The notes under the pieces were generated by a model that worked only from the letters and a program-made list of their open reading frames with translations, made no database searches and was not told the origin of the DNA. From contig JAEPOG010000001.1 in the NCBI GenBank assembly GCA_017643025.1, positions 620,001 through 684,000 of the forward strand: a stretch of 64,000 nucleotides of DNA. The letters run 5' to 3'. Below are positions 8,553 through 19,800 of the stretch, piece after piece. The translations under genes were made by a program, and so were the position numbers. Position 1 is the stretch's first letter. Every line of letters starts with the position of its first letter. The DNA comes from Rhizobiaceae bacterium. GTDB lineage: Bacteria; Pseudomonadota; Alphaproteobacteria; Rhizobiales; Rhizobiaceae.

Positions 8553-10193
8553 TCAGGCGTCGAGCCAGACCTTCTCCAGGTCGATCTCGAACGTCTGGTG
8601 CATGCCGTGGTTCCTCACCGACGGCGCCGAGTGATTGTAGATCTTGCGCCAGTACGGCTGGATGATGATGCCCGAGTCCTGGAGGATCTTCTCGATCTTC
8701 TCCATCGGCACGCGGCGGTTGTCGGCATCCGGAATGGCCAGCGCCTCGGTGATCAGCGCGTCGAGTTCCGGATTGGAGTATCCGGCCTCGTTCCACGCCT
8801 CGCCGGAGCGGTAGGCGAGCGCGACGACCTGGATGCCGAGCGGCCGCATGTTCCAGTTGGTCATGGAATACGGATACTTCGTCCAGTCGTTCCAGAAGGT
8901 CGAACCCGGAAGCACGGTGCGGTTGACGGTGAAGCCGGCCTCGCGAAGCTGGGCGGCAATCGCATCGCCCGTGTTCTTGTGCCAGTCCTCGTCGACCGTG
9001 ATGAGCTCGTGCTCGTAGCCCATCTGGCCGGCCTCTTCCATGAGCGCCTTGGCCTTCTCGATGTCGCGGCCGACTGGCGGCAGCTCTGCGTATTCGGGAT
9101 GGATCGGGCAGACATGGTGGTTTTCCGCCGGATCGCCCGCATTGCCGTAGCCGAGCGCCAGAACGATCGAATTGTCGACAGCAAGCTGCAGCGCGTTGCG
9201 CACCCGCTGGTCGTCATAGGGCGCGTTGTTGACGTTGGTGCGCGCCACGATGGTCGCCGCGGTGACGACTTCCGACTTCACCATGCCGATGCCGTCGAGG
9301 ATGTCGACATAGTCGGCCGACGTTTCGAAGTTGGTATGCACTTCGCCAGACTCGAAAGCGCTGACCATGGCCGAAGGATCGGTGCCGTAGTCGATGAACT
9401 CGATGCCGTCGAGATAGGCTTCGCCGCCCCACCAGGAGCCGTTCTCGCGGCGCTTCAGCACGACGCGGTTTCCGACTTCATAGGAAACGAGTTCGAAGGG
9501 TCCGGTGCCCAGCGGATTGGCAACCCAGTCGCCATCGAAGCTGCGGTGGACGATGAGGCCAGGATAGTCGGCCATGCCCGGAATGATCGAGATGTCGGAA
9601 CCGCTCAGCGTCAGCTTGACGGTCATGTCGTCGACCTTCGTGATCGCGCCGTCGCGAGCCTGCTTGGTGTCCGGATCCTGCAGCGATGCCATGCGCGCCG
9701 CCATCGAATTGCCTTCGGCGTTGCCGTCGCACCAGCGTGTGATGTTGAAGACAACATCGTCGGCGTTGAATGCGTCGCCATTGGTCCAGGTCACGCCCGG
9801 ACGAACATGAAGGACATATTCGGTTGCATCGTCGTTGACCTCCCAGCTCTCGAGCAGGCGAGGCTCGAAGGTGAAGTCGCGCGTGTACTTGACGAGCGGC
9901 TCGAGCGTCTGGCGCGCCGAGTTGGCAAGCTCTGACCAGTCCCAGGTGCGCGGGTCCTTCTGCGCCTTCACGAGCATGGCGACCTTCAGTACGCCGCCCA
10001 TCTTGGGCTCCTGCGCCATGGCCTTGGTCGGCGCCGCCAGGCCGATCATCGAATAGGCCACCGCGGTCGATGCGCCCATGGCGCTCGCGACCGCTAGAAA
10101 CTCGCGTCGGTCCATGCGGCCGGCGCGTGCTTCCTCGGCCATGTCCTCGACATAGCCCGGCACGCGATTGCCGTTGTTTTTGTAGAACTTCAT
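8553..10193 (-). CDS. peptide-type ABC transporter substrate-binding protein (Tat-exported)
   Basis: This 546-residue extracellular binding protein belongs to the SBP_bac_5 (DppA/OppA) family. A twin-arginine motif (MDRREFLAV, arginines 29-30) followed by a hydrophobic stretch and an AMAQ cleavage site indicates Tat export. The family pattern [22 protein letters not shown] and the [15 protein letters not shown] segment are present. The ATG at 10193 has GGGAGAG upstream. An in-frame ATG at 10361 would add 56 residues of unrelated sequence before the n-region and is rejected. It is first in a five-domain operon: binding protein, two permeases, fused ATPase. The ligand is not predictable; dipeptides, oligopeptides, opines and related compounds are all used by this family. 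Confidence 0.9.
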   Translation of the reverse strand: MKFYKNNGNRVPGYVEDMAEEARAGRMDRREFLAVASAMGASTAVAYSMIGLAAPTKAMAQEPKMGGVLKVAMLVKAQKDPRTWDWSELANSARQTLEPLVKYTRDFTFEPRLLESWEVNDDATEYVLHVRPGVTWTNGDAFNADDVVFNITRWCDGNAEGNSMAARMASLQDPDTKQARDGAITKVDDMTVKLTLSGSDISIIPGMADYPGLIVHRSFDGDWVANPLGTGPFELVSYEVGNRVVLKRRENGSWWGGEAYLDGIEFIDYGTDPSAMVSAFESGEVHTNFETSADYVDILDGIGMVKSEVVTAATIVARTNVNNAPYDDQRVRNALQLAVDNSIVLALGYGNAGDPAENHHVCPIHPEYAELPPVGRDIEKAKALMEEAGQMGYEHELITVDEDWHKNTGDAIAAQLREAGFTVNRTVLPGSTFWNDWTKYPYSMTNWNMRPLGIQVVALAYRSGEAWNEAGYSNPELDALITEALAIPDADNRRVPMEKIEKILQDSGIIIQPYWRKIYNHSAPSVRNHGMHQTFEIDLEKVWLDA

Positions 10194-10315
10194 TACGCTC
10201 TCCCGTTGATTGACGCTTTGATCGTCAGCATTCCCCATCTGGTGCCCGATGTCAAAATCGGCCGCGGGCGATCGGCCCGGCGGGAAATCTGCATCTAATG
10301 GGGCCGGGCGGATGC

Positions 10316-10344
10316 CGCATTTGCGACAGCGGTGTCGCATTTGC
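10316..10344. promoter_or_regulatory. candidate operator upstream of the peptide-type ABC operon
   Basis: The 9-base word CGCATTTGC occurs at 10316-10324 and again at 10336-10344, exactly 20 bases apart. Between them sits an inverted repeat GCGACA-N4-TGTCGC (10323-10338). The site lies about 125-150 bases upstream of the binding-protein start, where a repressor or activator could act. No regulator gene is adjacent, so the binding factor is unknown. Confidence 0.35.
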
Positions 10345-10474
10345 TCAACAATCAGGCCCAAATTTACCCAAGGTGAGACTTCCGGAGGAGTGCAGGCCTG
10401 CGGCTTTGGATTGCCGCTCCCTCGTCACCCTGGCGGTCTATCGCGCGAACGTGATGGCTGGCACGGGGCGCCGA

Positions 10475-13400
10475 TCAGTATTCGCGTTCGTAGAAGATGC
10501 CCGCGCCGGTTTCCCCGCCGTCGCTCGCCTCGCCGCGCAGCCTGACGCCACCGCCAATGTCGAGATCGATCGTCGCCTTGCCCGATCCCGGCTGCGATCC
10601 CCTCTCGATGGAAAGGTATGTCCGATCGTTGAGATATTTGCCGACGGACACCGACGTGTCGCCGGTTTCCTCGTCGGTGCGCACGTCGAGATCGTCCACG
10701 CCGACCCGCTCGCGGAGGCGCTGCAACAGCGTGGTAGATCCGCCGATGCCGGCCAGATTGCCGGCCGCCGAGGCGAGCTGGGCGATCTGGACCGCCGACA
10801 GGCCCGACATCGCCTTGCCGAACAGCAGCCGGGCGAGGATCTCGTCTTCCGGCAGGATCGGCGTGGACTCGAAGCTGAATGCCGGGTTGTTGGCGGGGCC
10901 GGTGACCAGGATGGTTACTGTGGCGTCTTCCGCCCGCGTATCCGCCGCCAGGTTGAGATAGGGCACCAGCGAGCCGGAGAAACTCAGCGTACCGCGCGTG
11001 AAATCGAGCCGGCGGCTGAGGATGTCGAGCCGGCCCCGGCGTAGCTCGAACTGGCCGAGCGCGTTGACCGAACTGGCTGGACCAGTGAGCCTCAGGCTGC
11101 CACCCAGTTCCGCATCGAGGCCACGCCCCTGCACAAAGATTTCCTGCGGCGCGCTGACATTGAGGTCGAGCGTCACACCCCGTCCGCCGCCTCCGCTCGT
11201 GGCAGGATTGAGCGCCGCATCCTGCTGCTCCACGGCAGCTGGCGCATTGCGATGCTGGACATTGAGCTGCGACAGGCTGGCCGGCAGGCTTTGCGGAACG
11301 GTTACCACCGTGCGGCCGAGATTGATGTTTCCGCTCAGAAGGGGCTCGCCTGTCAGCGAGCCATTCAGAGCCAGTGATCCGTCGAAATTGGCGGTGACAA
11401 TCCGCCCGTCCGTGTAGCGGCCATTTTCGATCCGCAGGCTGAGGTTCGCCGGAAAACCGGACGTAGGTTCGATGCCGACTGTGCCGCTGCCGCTGATTGT
11501 CCCGCCTGTCGAGAGCCGTCCCGCGATGCTGCGGATCGTTGCGTTGCCGCCACCGATTTCCACGGACGCGGCAAGATCATCCACGGCAATGCCCGTCGGC
11601 GCATGAACAAGCCGCGCACCCGAGGTTCGCACGGTTCCGCTGATCTGCGGCGCACCGAAGCCGCCGCCCACCTTCAGCGCGACATCGGCGCCGCCGCTCA
11701 ACGCCATCCCCTGCGCGGCGAGGCGTGAGGTGAGGAAGCTGAACGGCACCCGGCCGTTGAACGTGACATCGACCGAGCGGCCCGGAACGTTGACGCTGCC
11801 GCCGCCCTGCATGGTCAGGCCGCTGCCGTCGCCGACCGTCGCGTCGAAGCGCAGCGTGCCGCCTGTATAGGTCCCTTTGGATGCGACATTCATCGCGCCC
11901 AGACCGGCCGCGCGCGTCTGTGCCGTACGCCCGCCCGTCCAGTTGAGATTGTAGGCGACGGCGGGGCTTGACGCCTTGCCTGTCACCTCGACGGTTCCGG
12001 AGACGGTTCCTGCCGCGCCGATGCCCGGCGCAAAGGCATTGATCGTCTCCGCCGGCAGCACGTTGATCCTGACCGCAATGTCGAGATCGGACCCGGCTGT
12101 CCCGCTCACGCTTGCGTTGCCGCCGCCGGCATTGATCGTGAGCTTGGCCAGCCGCGCCGTTCCGTCAGCAATCGTGACTGTTGCGGGCGCGGCCAGCCCG
12201 GCCCTGATGCCGCGATATGTGGCGCTGGCATCGGCGAGCTCGATCGTGACGTCGCCGCCATCGACTTTCACGCGACCCGTCGCGGAAGCCGGCGTTCCGT
12301 TGGCCGTCGCGGACCCGTCGAAAGCGGTCCACGCGCCATCGCGCGCGAGACGCACCTGCGCGTCGCGGATGCTCGCGCCGCCAGCGTCTATGGCCGCTGC
12401 CTGGACAGTGCCATTGACGACAGGCGCCTCGATGTAATTGTCGGCAGAAGCCGAGACAGTGACACCCGATGCGCGCAGCGTATCCCGCGCGAAACGCGGC
12501 ACGTTGCCTTCAATCGTCGCGCGCGGCACTCCGCCCTCGCGGGTGAACCGGATAGACCCGTCGGCCGATCCCGAAACGTCGAGCAACGCCAGTGCTGCCA
12601 GCGGCGCAATGTCGGGGAAGTCGAAGCTCACGGTACCTTGTGGGACGAAATTGTCATCGAGCGTCAGTGCGCCGGAAAGTCGATTGTCCCCCAGCGACAG
12701 GTTGAGATCGCCGACTTCGCTCCGCCCGTTGTCGCTCGAAAGCACCGCCTGCCCCGTAAGCCGCTCATCGTCCACTTGCCCGGCAAGGGTGACGTTGCCG
12801 CGCGGCGCCGTCCGGTCCGCAACAATGTCCGCATCGAGTTCCAGCCCCGTGATTTCGCGCCCTGCGACCACGACCCGGTCGCTCGTCACATGTGCCGTGA
12901 TCTGCGGGCTGCCGATGTCGCCGCTGGCGCCGAAGGAAAAGGCAGCTGCGCCCTGCGCCGCAGACGATAGTCGCGAAAGCTCCGCCATAGTTCCGTCTAT
13001 CGCAGCGGAAACCGTCGAGCCGACCAGCGATGCCTCGCCCGAAATGGCAAGCCCGCCTGAACTCGCTTCGAGTTCGGTCACGGACAGCGCGCCTTCGCCG
13101 GTTCGCTCCAGCCTGCCCTTGAATTCGACTTCGCTGTCGAGAAACGCCGATGCCGAGGATGGCAGAACAGCAGCGAGCGCTCGCCCGGCAAGATCGAGAT
13201 CCACCGATCGGTCGGTGATGCTGTATCGCCCCGACGCCCGTGCGTTGACCGTACCTGTGCGCGCCGCAATGCTCTCGAAGTCGACCGCATCGGGCGAAAG
13301 GGTTGCATTCGCATCCAGCGACACCGCCCCGGCGAGCAGGTTGGCGAGTGTCGGCACCGCGCTTCCCACCGCGGACGAACGCGCCGTCAGCGATATTGGG

Positions 13401-14635
13401 CCCGTGCGTTGCGCAAGGTTGAAACCGTCCGACCGGGCAGCGACCGCAACGTCCTCAGCCTCGACATTGTCGTTCACGACGCGTGCAACATCCGCTTCGG
13501 CGTTGAAGCTAATCGCGTCGCCGGGCCCGAACGCGCGCACCGAGAGGGAGCCAAGATCGAGGCGGATGCGATTGGCGCCCTGACCGACTGCAAGCGGAAC
13601 CGGTCGTCCGGTCGACGTCGCCCTCATTTCAAAATCGGAAACGCCCTCCGGGTCGAGATTGCCGCGCGCCGTTGCCTCGACCGTATCGCTGCGCAGGGAG
13701 AGCGTATCGACAGAAATCGCGCTCCACGGCTTGACCAGTCCGGCAAAGGAGAACTGCGTGTTCCCCTTGGCGATGGCAGCGAACCCTTCCGGCAGGAATG
13801 CCTGAAAGTCACCATTGCCCTCGGCTTCGATGCGGCTTCCCGCATCGGTGAGCTGGTGGCGCCCGTCGATTGTCGCCGTGACCGCGCCATTGACCGAGAA
13901 CCGTGCGCTGCCCCGCCAGTCGGTCGCCGGCCCGCTGCCGCTCACATCGACGGCGACCGGCGGCGCGCCCGGCAGCCTGAGCAGCGTTGCGATGACACCA
14001 CCTTGCGGCTCGCTGCCGCTGATCTCGACATCCAGGCGGTTTTCATCTGGCACGAAGGCGACATTTGCCGTGAGCGAACCAGCCCGCCCGTCCGTGCGCT
14101 CAGCAGCAAGATTGGCCTTCACCGTCAGAGGCGCATTGTCGATCGTCAGCGATCCGTTCGCGGCAAACCGCGCTGCTTTCCCGGCCAAGGCCTCGCCCAG
14201 CCTGATGTCCGGCAGTTCGAGCGCGGCAACATCGATCGTCACCGGCAGGTTGAACGAACCGTCGGATGCGTTCTCACTGGGTACCGGTGTTCGCGCTACC
14301 TCGATCTCTTCGACCCTGATCCTCTCGGCGTCGAAGTCGAAACCAAGAAGCGCGAGCGGCGACCAGTCGACCGCGACGCCGCGCATGGCGAGCCAAGGTC
14401 CGGCGCTGTCCTCGACGATCACCTGCGTTGCGGTGAGATGCCCGCTCCAGATGCCGTCAATGCCGGTAATGCGGACCGTTCGGTCAGGTCCGGAAGCGAG
14501 GCCGGAGGCGTAGCGCGCCAACCCGGCCCGCCCGCGTTCCGTCATCGTCAGCACCGCCGCCGCTCCGGCGGAGAGCGCGATCAGAAGGACGAGGCTGTAA
14601 GCGAGGTACCGGAGCAGTTTCCGGAAAATGCGCAT
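10475..14635 (-). CDS. tamB: translocation and assembly module protein TamB (DUF490/AsmA-like)
   Basis: This 1386-residue protein has a single N-terminal membrane anchor (residues about 10-30). It is followed by a very long, glycine- and serine-rich beta-repeat region in AsmA/TamB style, with repeating segments such as GxASVSGTAG and GTISGSGTVG, and it ends in the conserved TamB C-terminal domain. Diagnostic pieces there are ILSRRLDFTRGTLSFSG, PILPEDEILARLLFGKAMS and the terminal GIFYEREY. TamB spans the periplasm and works with the outer-membrane protein TamA in inserting outer-membrane proteins or moving phospholipids between membranes. It starts 4 bases after tamA ends, so the two are almost certainly cotranscribed. 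Confidence 0.95.
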   Translation of the reverse strand: MRIFRKLLRYLAYSLVLLIALSAGAAAVLTMTERGRAGLARYASGLASGPDRTVRITGIDGIWSGHLTATQVIVEDSAGPWLAMRGVAVDWSPLALLGFDFDAERIRVEEIEVARTPVPSENASDGSFNLPVTIDVAALELPDIRLGEALAGKAARFAANGSLTIDNAPLTVKANLAAERTDGRAGSLTANVAFVPDENRLDVEISGSEPQGGVIATLLRLPGAPPVAVDVSGSGPATDWRGSARFSVNGAVTATIDGRHQLTDAGSRIEAEGNGDFQAFLPEGFAAIAKGNTQFSFAGLVKPWSAISVDTLSLRSDTVEATARGNLDPEGVSDFEMRATSTGRPVPLAVGQGANRIRLDLGSLSVRAFGPGDAISFNAEADVARVVNDNVEAEDVAVAARSDGFNLAQRTGPISLTARSSAVGSAVPTLANLLAGAVSLDANATLSPDAVDFESIAARTGTVNARASGRYSITDRSVDLDLAGRALAAVLPSSASAFLDSEVEFKGRLERTGEGALSVTELEASSGGLAISGEASLVGSTVSAAIDGTMAELSRLSSAAQGAAAFSFGASGDIGSPQITAHVTSDRVVVAGREITGLELDADIVADRTAPRGNVTLAGQVDDERLTGQAVLSSDNGRSEVGDLNLSLGDNRLSGALTLDDNFVPQGTVSFDFPDIAPLAALALLDVSGSADGSIRFTREGGVPRATIEGNVPRFARDTLRASGVTVSASADNYIEAPVVNGTVQAAAIDAGGASIRDAQVRLARDGAWTAFDGSATANGTPASATGRVKVDGGDVTIELADASATYRGIRAGLAAPATVTIADGTARLAKLTINAGGGNASVSGTAGSDLDIAVRINVLPAETINAFAPGIGAAGTVSGTVEVTGKASSPAVAYNLNWTGGRTAQTRAAGLGAMNVASKGTYTGGTLRFDATVGDGSGLTMQGGGSVNVPGRSVDVTFNGRVPFSFLTSRLAAQGMALSGGADVALKVGGGFGAPQISGTVRTSGARLVHAPTGIAVDDLAASVEIGGGNATIRSIAGRLSTGGTISGSGTVGIEPTSGFPANLSLRIENGRYTDGRIVTANFDGSLALNGSLTGEPLLSGNINLGRTVVTVPQSLPASLSQLNVQHRNAPAAVEQQDAALNPATSGGGGRGVTLDLNVSAPQEIFVQGRGLDAELGGSLRLTGPASSVNALGQFELRRGRLDILSRRLDFTRGTLSFSGSLVPYLNLAADTRAEDATVTILVTGPANNPAFSFESTPILPEDEILARLLFGKAMSGLSAVQIAQLASAAGNLAGIGGSTTLLQRLRERVGVDDLDVRTDEETGDTSVSVGKYLNDRTYLSIERGSQPGSGKATIDLDIGGGVRLRGEASDGGETGAGIFYEREY

Positions 14636-14639
14636 GATC

Positions 14640-16583
14640 TCAGAAGGCCTGGCCTATGCCCGCATAAGCGCCGAAGGATGGATCCCCCGGCTGACGGTTG
14701 AGCGGCACGGCGACATCGACCCTGAGCGGGCCGAAGCCGGTCAGATAGCGGAAGCCGAGGCCGGCGCCGAGCTGCCACATGCCGGTGCCAGGCACAGTAC
14801 CCGCCGATACCGTGCCCGCGTCGACGAAGGGAACCAGTCCGAACCTGTCGTTGAGCTTGATCCGCATTTCGAGCGATGCCTCCGCAAATGACCGTCCGCC
14901 GGTCGGTGTGTTGGTCGCGTCACGCGGCCCCACACCCTGATAAGCGTAGCCGCGAACCGAGCCGCCACCGCCGGAATAGAACCGCCTGTCCGCCGGAATG
15001 GCGGCAAGCGGCGCGCCGACGATCGACCCCGCCGCCGCGCGTCCTGCCAGCACCACGCGACCATCCTGGTCCAGTGCGTGGTAGATCGACGCTTCGCCGC
15101 GCAGCTTGACGAAATTCGCGCCCGAAAACACGTCTCGCGTCGGCTCCACATTGAGGAGGAAGCGCTGCCCCTGCGTCGGGTCGAGGCGGTTGTCGCGACC
15201 GTCATAGACATATTCGATTGGAATGCTGACCAGAAGATGGCGGCGCGGAACGACCGGGCTGAAGCTGTCAGTCACGTTCGACCACTCGACCCGCACCTCG
15301 GCAGATACAGACTGCTGACGCGTCAACTCGCGGCGGATGCCGGCGCGCGCGTCGATGGAGAACCGGTCATAGGCGTTCGGATGTTCGAAGGACGCTTTGA
15401 CGCTGGAAATGAACTTCGACGGCGGCCCGAAAACACCCGGCTTCTCGAACAGGATGCGCGCATTGTAGTTGAGCATGCCCAGGTTGGTTGTGCTGCCGAT
15501 GCGGCTGATCGACCCCTCGATGCGCAGCTTCTCGGCGCGTCCGAATAAATTGCGGTGACCCCAGTAGCCTTCGATGCCGGCGCCGTCCGTGCTGGACACC
15601 GTCGCGCCGACGCCGAAATAGCGGTGCTTGCGCTCCGACACGGTGACGTTGATGGGGATCGAGCCGTCGGGATTGAGCGCATCGCCTTCCGTCAGCGCCA
15701 CACTGTTGAACACCTCGAGGTTCTGCAGCCGCTCGCGCGCCGCGTCGAGATCGTCGGGCGAATAGGTTTCGCCCGGCTGCAAGCCCGCCATATATTCGGT
15801 GAATTCACGGTCGACGCTTTCCGTTCCCTGAACGATCGTCTCGCCATATGGCGCGATCGGGCCTGCCTCCAGCTCGAAAGCAACGTCCAGCCTGTTCGTC
15901 GCGCTGTCGGCCACGACCTGCCGCCCGATCACCCGTGCCAGCGGCCGGCCTTCTTCCTTCAGCGCGCGCACCATGTCGCGCTCGGCCTTGAGTATGGCGC
16001 CCGAACTGGCGTCGCCGCCGGGGATCAGCCCGAAACGCGCCGGCGCGAGATCGGCGGCGTCGCCGCCGAGGCGGATTTCGCCCAGAACGAACATCGTGCC
16101 GGCATCGACTCGAATGGAGACAGGTACTGGTCCGTTGCGCGCGAATTCGGCATCCGGAGCGATCTCGTCGATCGGTTGGCCGGCGATCGTGATCGTCACC
16201 ACGCCGCCATAATAGGCCTTGGCATAGAGCGCGGCGACGAGGCGCTCGCGGTCGTTACGTGCTTTGGAGATGAGCCCCAGCGAGCCGGAAACGGGCCTGT
16301 CGGCCTCCTGCACCAGAAGTGACGCTTCTTCCAACGCATCCGCCAGATCGCCATCCGCCGCGCCGGCGTCGAATGTCACGGTGTAGCTGAGCGGATCGAC
16401 GATCTCGGTGTCATCGTTGTCCGAGCCGCCGAAAATTCGCAGCCCGAAGATCTCCAGCGCCGATGCCGGCGCCAGAGCGGACATGCTCAGAACCATGGCG
16501 ATAGCCAATACGAGCCACGGCCGCGCGGAGAGCCCGCCCGGTTCAGTCCTGCCCGATTCTGGCCTTCTGTCCGGTCGCATCAC
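14640..16583 (-). CDS. tamA: outer-membrane assembly factor TamA (Omp85/BamA family)
   Basis: 647 residues. A signal peptide (hydrophobic residues about 25-42, ASALE cleavage region) is followed by POTRA-type repeats (residues about 60-310) and a C-terminal Omp85 beta-barrel. Barrel hallmarks are FGVGATVSSTDGAGIEGYWGHRNLFG, the lid-lock-like GGGGSVRGYAYQGVGP and a terminal aromatic residue (GIGQAF). It partners TamB, encoded immediately downstream. The frame opens with GTG at 16583, and an ATG follows directly at 16580. A GGAG lies just upstream, a little close to either, so the exact start is uncertain by a codon. It is divergent from the alpha-2-macroglobulin gene across a 265-base shared region. 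Confidence 0.93.
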   Translation of the reverse strand: MMRPDRRPESGRTEPGGLSARPWLVLAIAMVLSMSALAPASALEIFGLRIFGGSDNDDTEIVDPLSYTVTFDAGAADGDLADALEEASLLVQEADRPVSGSLGLISKARNDRERLVAALYAKAYYGGVVTITIAGQPIDEIAPDAEFARNGPVPVSIRVDAGTMFVLGEIRLGGDAADLAPARFGLIPGGDASSGAILKAERDMVRALKEEGRPLARVIGRQVVADSATNRLDVAFELEAGPIAPYGETIVQGTESVDREFTEYMAGLQPGETYSPDDLDAARERLQNLEVFNSVALTEGDALNPDGSIPINVTVSERKHRYFGVGATVSSTDGAGIEGYWGHRNLFGRAEKLRIEGSISRIGSTTNLGMLNYNARILFEKPGVFGPPSKFISSVKASFEHPNAYDRFSIDARAGIRRELTRQQSVSAEVRVEWSNVTDSFSPVVPRRHLLVSIPIEYVYDGRDNRLDPTQGQRFLLNVEPTRDVFSGANFVKLRGEASIYHALDQDGRVVLAGRAAAGSIVGAPLAAIPADRRFYSGGGGSVRGYAYQGVGPRDATNTPTGGRSFAEASLEMRIKLNDRFGLVPFVDAGTVSAGTVPGTGMWQLGAGLGFRYLTGFGPLRVDVAVPLNRQPGDPSFGAYAGIGQAF

Positions 16584-16662
16584 TCCAGCTTAGACTCAAT
16601 TCCTGAACTCGATCTGAAGCGTCGGCGCACCTATTGCGGCCATATTCCCACGCTCTCATTCA

Positions 16663-16742
16663 TGACGGCGGGTAAGGCAGCATAGATTTCCACTCGCCGT
16701 CACGTCCCCCTGCCATTGCCTTAGCACGCAAAAGGCAAGGGG
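16663..16742. promoter_or_regulatory. inverted repeats in the tamA/alpha-2-macroglobulin divergent region
   Basis: Two inverted repeats lie in the 265-base region that must carry both promoters. TGACGGCG (16663-16670) pairs with CGCCGTCA (16695-16702). TTGCCTT (16716-16722) pairs with AAGGCAA (16732-16738) and is extended by CCCC (16707-16710) against GGGG (16739-16742) with a bulge. They could be operators or structured leader RNA. No convincing -35/-10 pair was seen. Confidence 0.3.
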
Positions 16743-16848
16743 CAAACGTGATCTGGCTGTCGCGGATGCCCGCTAGGATTGTTGACAAGCGGCGTTAGTG
16801 CGGAGCCTGATTGTCCCCTTGGGACGCGGATACCGTTGGAGGAGCAGC

Positions 16849-19800
16849 ATGTCTATGCGGGCGGTTCGGTTCATTTTCCTGGTTTTCATCGCAGCCATCG
16901 TCTCTGTTTCGCAATCTGCGGCACAGGACGGGCGAAGCATCCAGCTCAGCCAGGACAGCGACTATTTCGGCTTCGACCTGAGAACCGAGCGTGATGTCAC
17001 GCTCGACCAGTGTTCGGCTACCTGCATCGGCGATCCCGCCTGCCGCGCCTTCACATACAACACGCGCGCCCAATGGTGCTTCCTGAAATCCGACTACAGC
17101 ATCCTCAACCCGTTTCCGGGCGCGGTCGCCGGACGGGTGGTGAGCACGACGGGCGAACCCGACATCGGCGCTCCGCCCTCGCTGGCTTTCCTGCCCCAGA
17201 ACGCCGGCGACGAAGCGATCCGTTACCGCTCCGAACTCCTCGCCGATCCGCGCCCCGATCCCGGCATGGGCATCGGCATCATCATAGCCGGCGGCGACAG
17301 CGCACTCTCCTCCGGAAACGGCCGGGCGGCCGCGCAGGCATATCGCGAGGCTTTGCGCATTTCGCCCGATGACCGCCCGTTGTGGACCAAGCTCACCGAT
17401 GCACTGCTTGCTGTGCAGTCGGAAAACAATTTCGAAAGCGGCGCATTCGCGCGCGCAGCAACCTCTTCCGCCCTCAATGCCTACCGGCTGACGCGTGGCA
17501 CGTCCGAGCGCGCCGCATCGCTGGCGCATCTGGCCTTGGCGCTCGACCGGCGCGACCTCTACCGCCCGGCGATCGAGGCCTACAATGCCAGCCTGGAGTT
17601 GGAAAACAGCGCCGAGGTGCGCGCCGCGCTCGACGATCTGCGCGCCCGCAAGGGCTTCCGCGTCGTCGACCACACCGTCGAATCCGACACCGTTTCGCCG
17701 CGCATTTGCATGCAGTTTTCCGAGACGCTGGTGAAAGCGGGCACCGACTACGCCGCCTTCGTTACTGTCGATGGCCGTCCGCCGCGCGGCGTCGATGCGG
17801 GCGAGCGCCAGCTCTGCGTCGAGGGTCTCGAGCACGGCGAGTATTACGACATCGTCCTGCGCTCCGGCCTGCCCTCGGCTGTCGGCGAAGTCATCGCCAG
17901 CCCCGTGACGCTCAATATATATGTGCGCGACCGCGCTCCCTCGCTGCGCTTCACCGGCGACAATTTCGTGCTGCCTTCGAATGCGAGGCGCGGCATCCCC
18001 CTGGTCAGCGTCAATGCCGACGCCGCTGAGCTCCGCCTCTTCCGCGTCGGCGACCGCGCACTGGCGCAACTGCTCTCCGGATATGACTTCCTGACCCAGC
18101 TCGGCGGCTATGGCCTGTCGCAGATCGAAAACGACCTCGGCGCGCCCGTCTGGAAGGGCGAGATCGACATCCGCTCCGAGCTCAATTCGGAAGTCACCAC
18201 CAGCTTCCCTGTGGACGAGGCGCTGCCCGAGCGCGAGCCCGGTGTCTATGTCCTTTCCGCTAGCCCGAAGGGCGCGCAGGAGGAGTACTGGACGGCCAAG
18301 GCCACGCAATGGTTCGTCGTCTCCGACATCGGCTTGTCCACTTACACCGGCGTCGACGGCCTCACGGTCTTTGCCCGCTCGCTGGCGACTGCCCTGCCTA
18401 TCGAAGGCGCTGAGCTGACGCTGCTCGCCCGCAACAACGAGATACTTGGCACCGCGACGAGTGGCGCGAACGGCCAGGCGTCCTTCCAGCCCGGCCTCAC
18501 CCGCGGCACTGGCGGCCTTGCGCCGGCAGCGCTTCTCGCCCGCTCGGGCGACGGCGATTTCGTCTTCCTCGACATGACCCGCGCCGGCTTCGACTTGTCC
18601 GACCGCGGCGTCACCGGCCGTGCCGCTCCCGGCGCTCTCGACGTGTTCTCCTGGACCGAGCGCGGCATCTACCGCGCCGGCGAGACGGTGCATGCGGCGG
18701 CCCTTGCCCGCGACGACGCTTCGGTGGCCGTCGAGGACCTGCCGCTGACATTCATATTCACCCGGCCCGACGGCGCGGAGGACCGGCGCATCGTCGACGA
18801 CGGGACTGCCTTGGGCGGCTACGCGGTCGAACTCGACCTGCAGGCCAACGCCATGCGCGGCACCTGGAGCTATCGGATCCACACCGATCCGGACAAACCC
18901 TCGGTCGCCGATGGTCGCTTCCTGGTCGAGGACTTCGTGCCCGACCGCATCGAATTCGACATGACGGCCGAGCGCACCGAAGTCGCTGTCGGAGAGCCTG
19001 CCGCGATCACCATCGACGGCCGCTTCCTTTATGGCGCACCGGCATCCGGGCTCACGATGGAAGGCGAAGTCGCCCTTACCTCCAGCCGCGAATGGGATCC
19101 GTTTCCCGGCTACCGCTTCGGCCTCGCCGACGAGGAGGTGAACGAATACGCCAACATCACACCGCTGGCCGGCCTGCCGCTGACCGACGAAAACGGCTGG
19201 GCGAGTTTCGATGTCGTCGTCGACGCCGTCCCGGCAACGACGCAGCGCGTTATCGCCAATGTCGTGCTGCGCATGCGTGAAGGCTCCGGTCGCGCCGTCG
19301 AGCGCTCGCTCGAAATCGGCGTGACGCCGGGAACCGAAATGATCGGCGTGCGGCCCGAATTTTCGGGCGACTCGGTGCCCGAAGGTTCCCTCGCCTCCTT
19401 CCGCGTCATCGGCGTTGCGTCGGACGGCACGCGCACCGCGATGGACGGCCTGATCTGGACGCTCGAAAAGCTCGAGCGCCGCTACCAGTGGTACCGCGAC
19501 GGTGACCGGTGGAACTACGAGCCGATCACCTACGAGACCAAGGTCGCGGACGGTCGCCTCGACGTCGAGACGGACATCGCGGGCCGCATTCAGTCGACTG
19601 TCGACTGGGGCCGTTACCGGCTGACTGTGGAGACGCCGGACCCCTCCGGCCCGCAGACATCAGTCGAGTTCGACGCCGGCTGGTATGTCGAGGCGAGCAC
19701 GACGGAAACGCCGGACGGCCTGGAGATCGCGCTCGACAAGCAGGAATACGCGGCCGGCGACACCGCACGCCTTCAGGTCTCGCCGCGTTTCGCCGGCGAG

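Noticed and set aside
16795..18882. 695-codon minus-strand frame inside the alpha-2-macroglobulin gene
   Set aside because: GC-frame shadow of the real plus-strand gene; no domain recognised.
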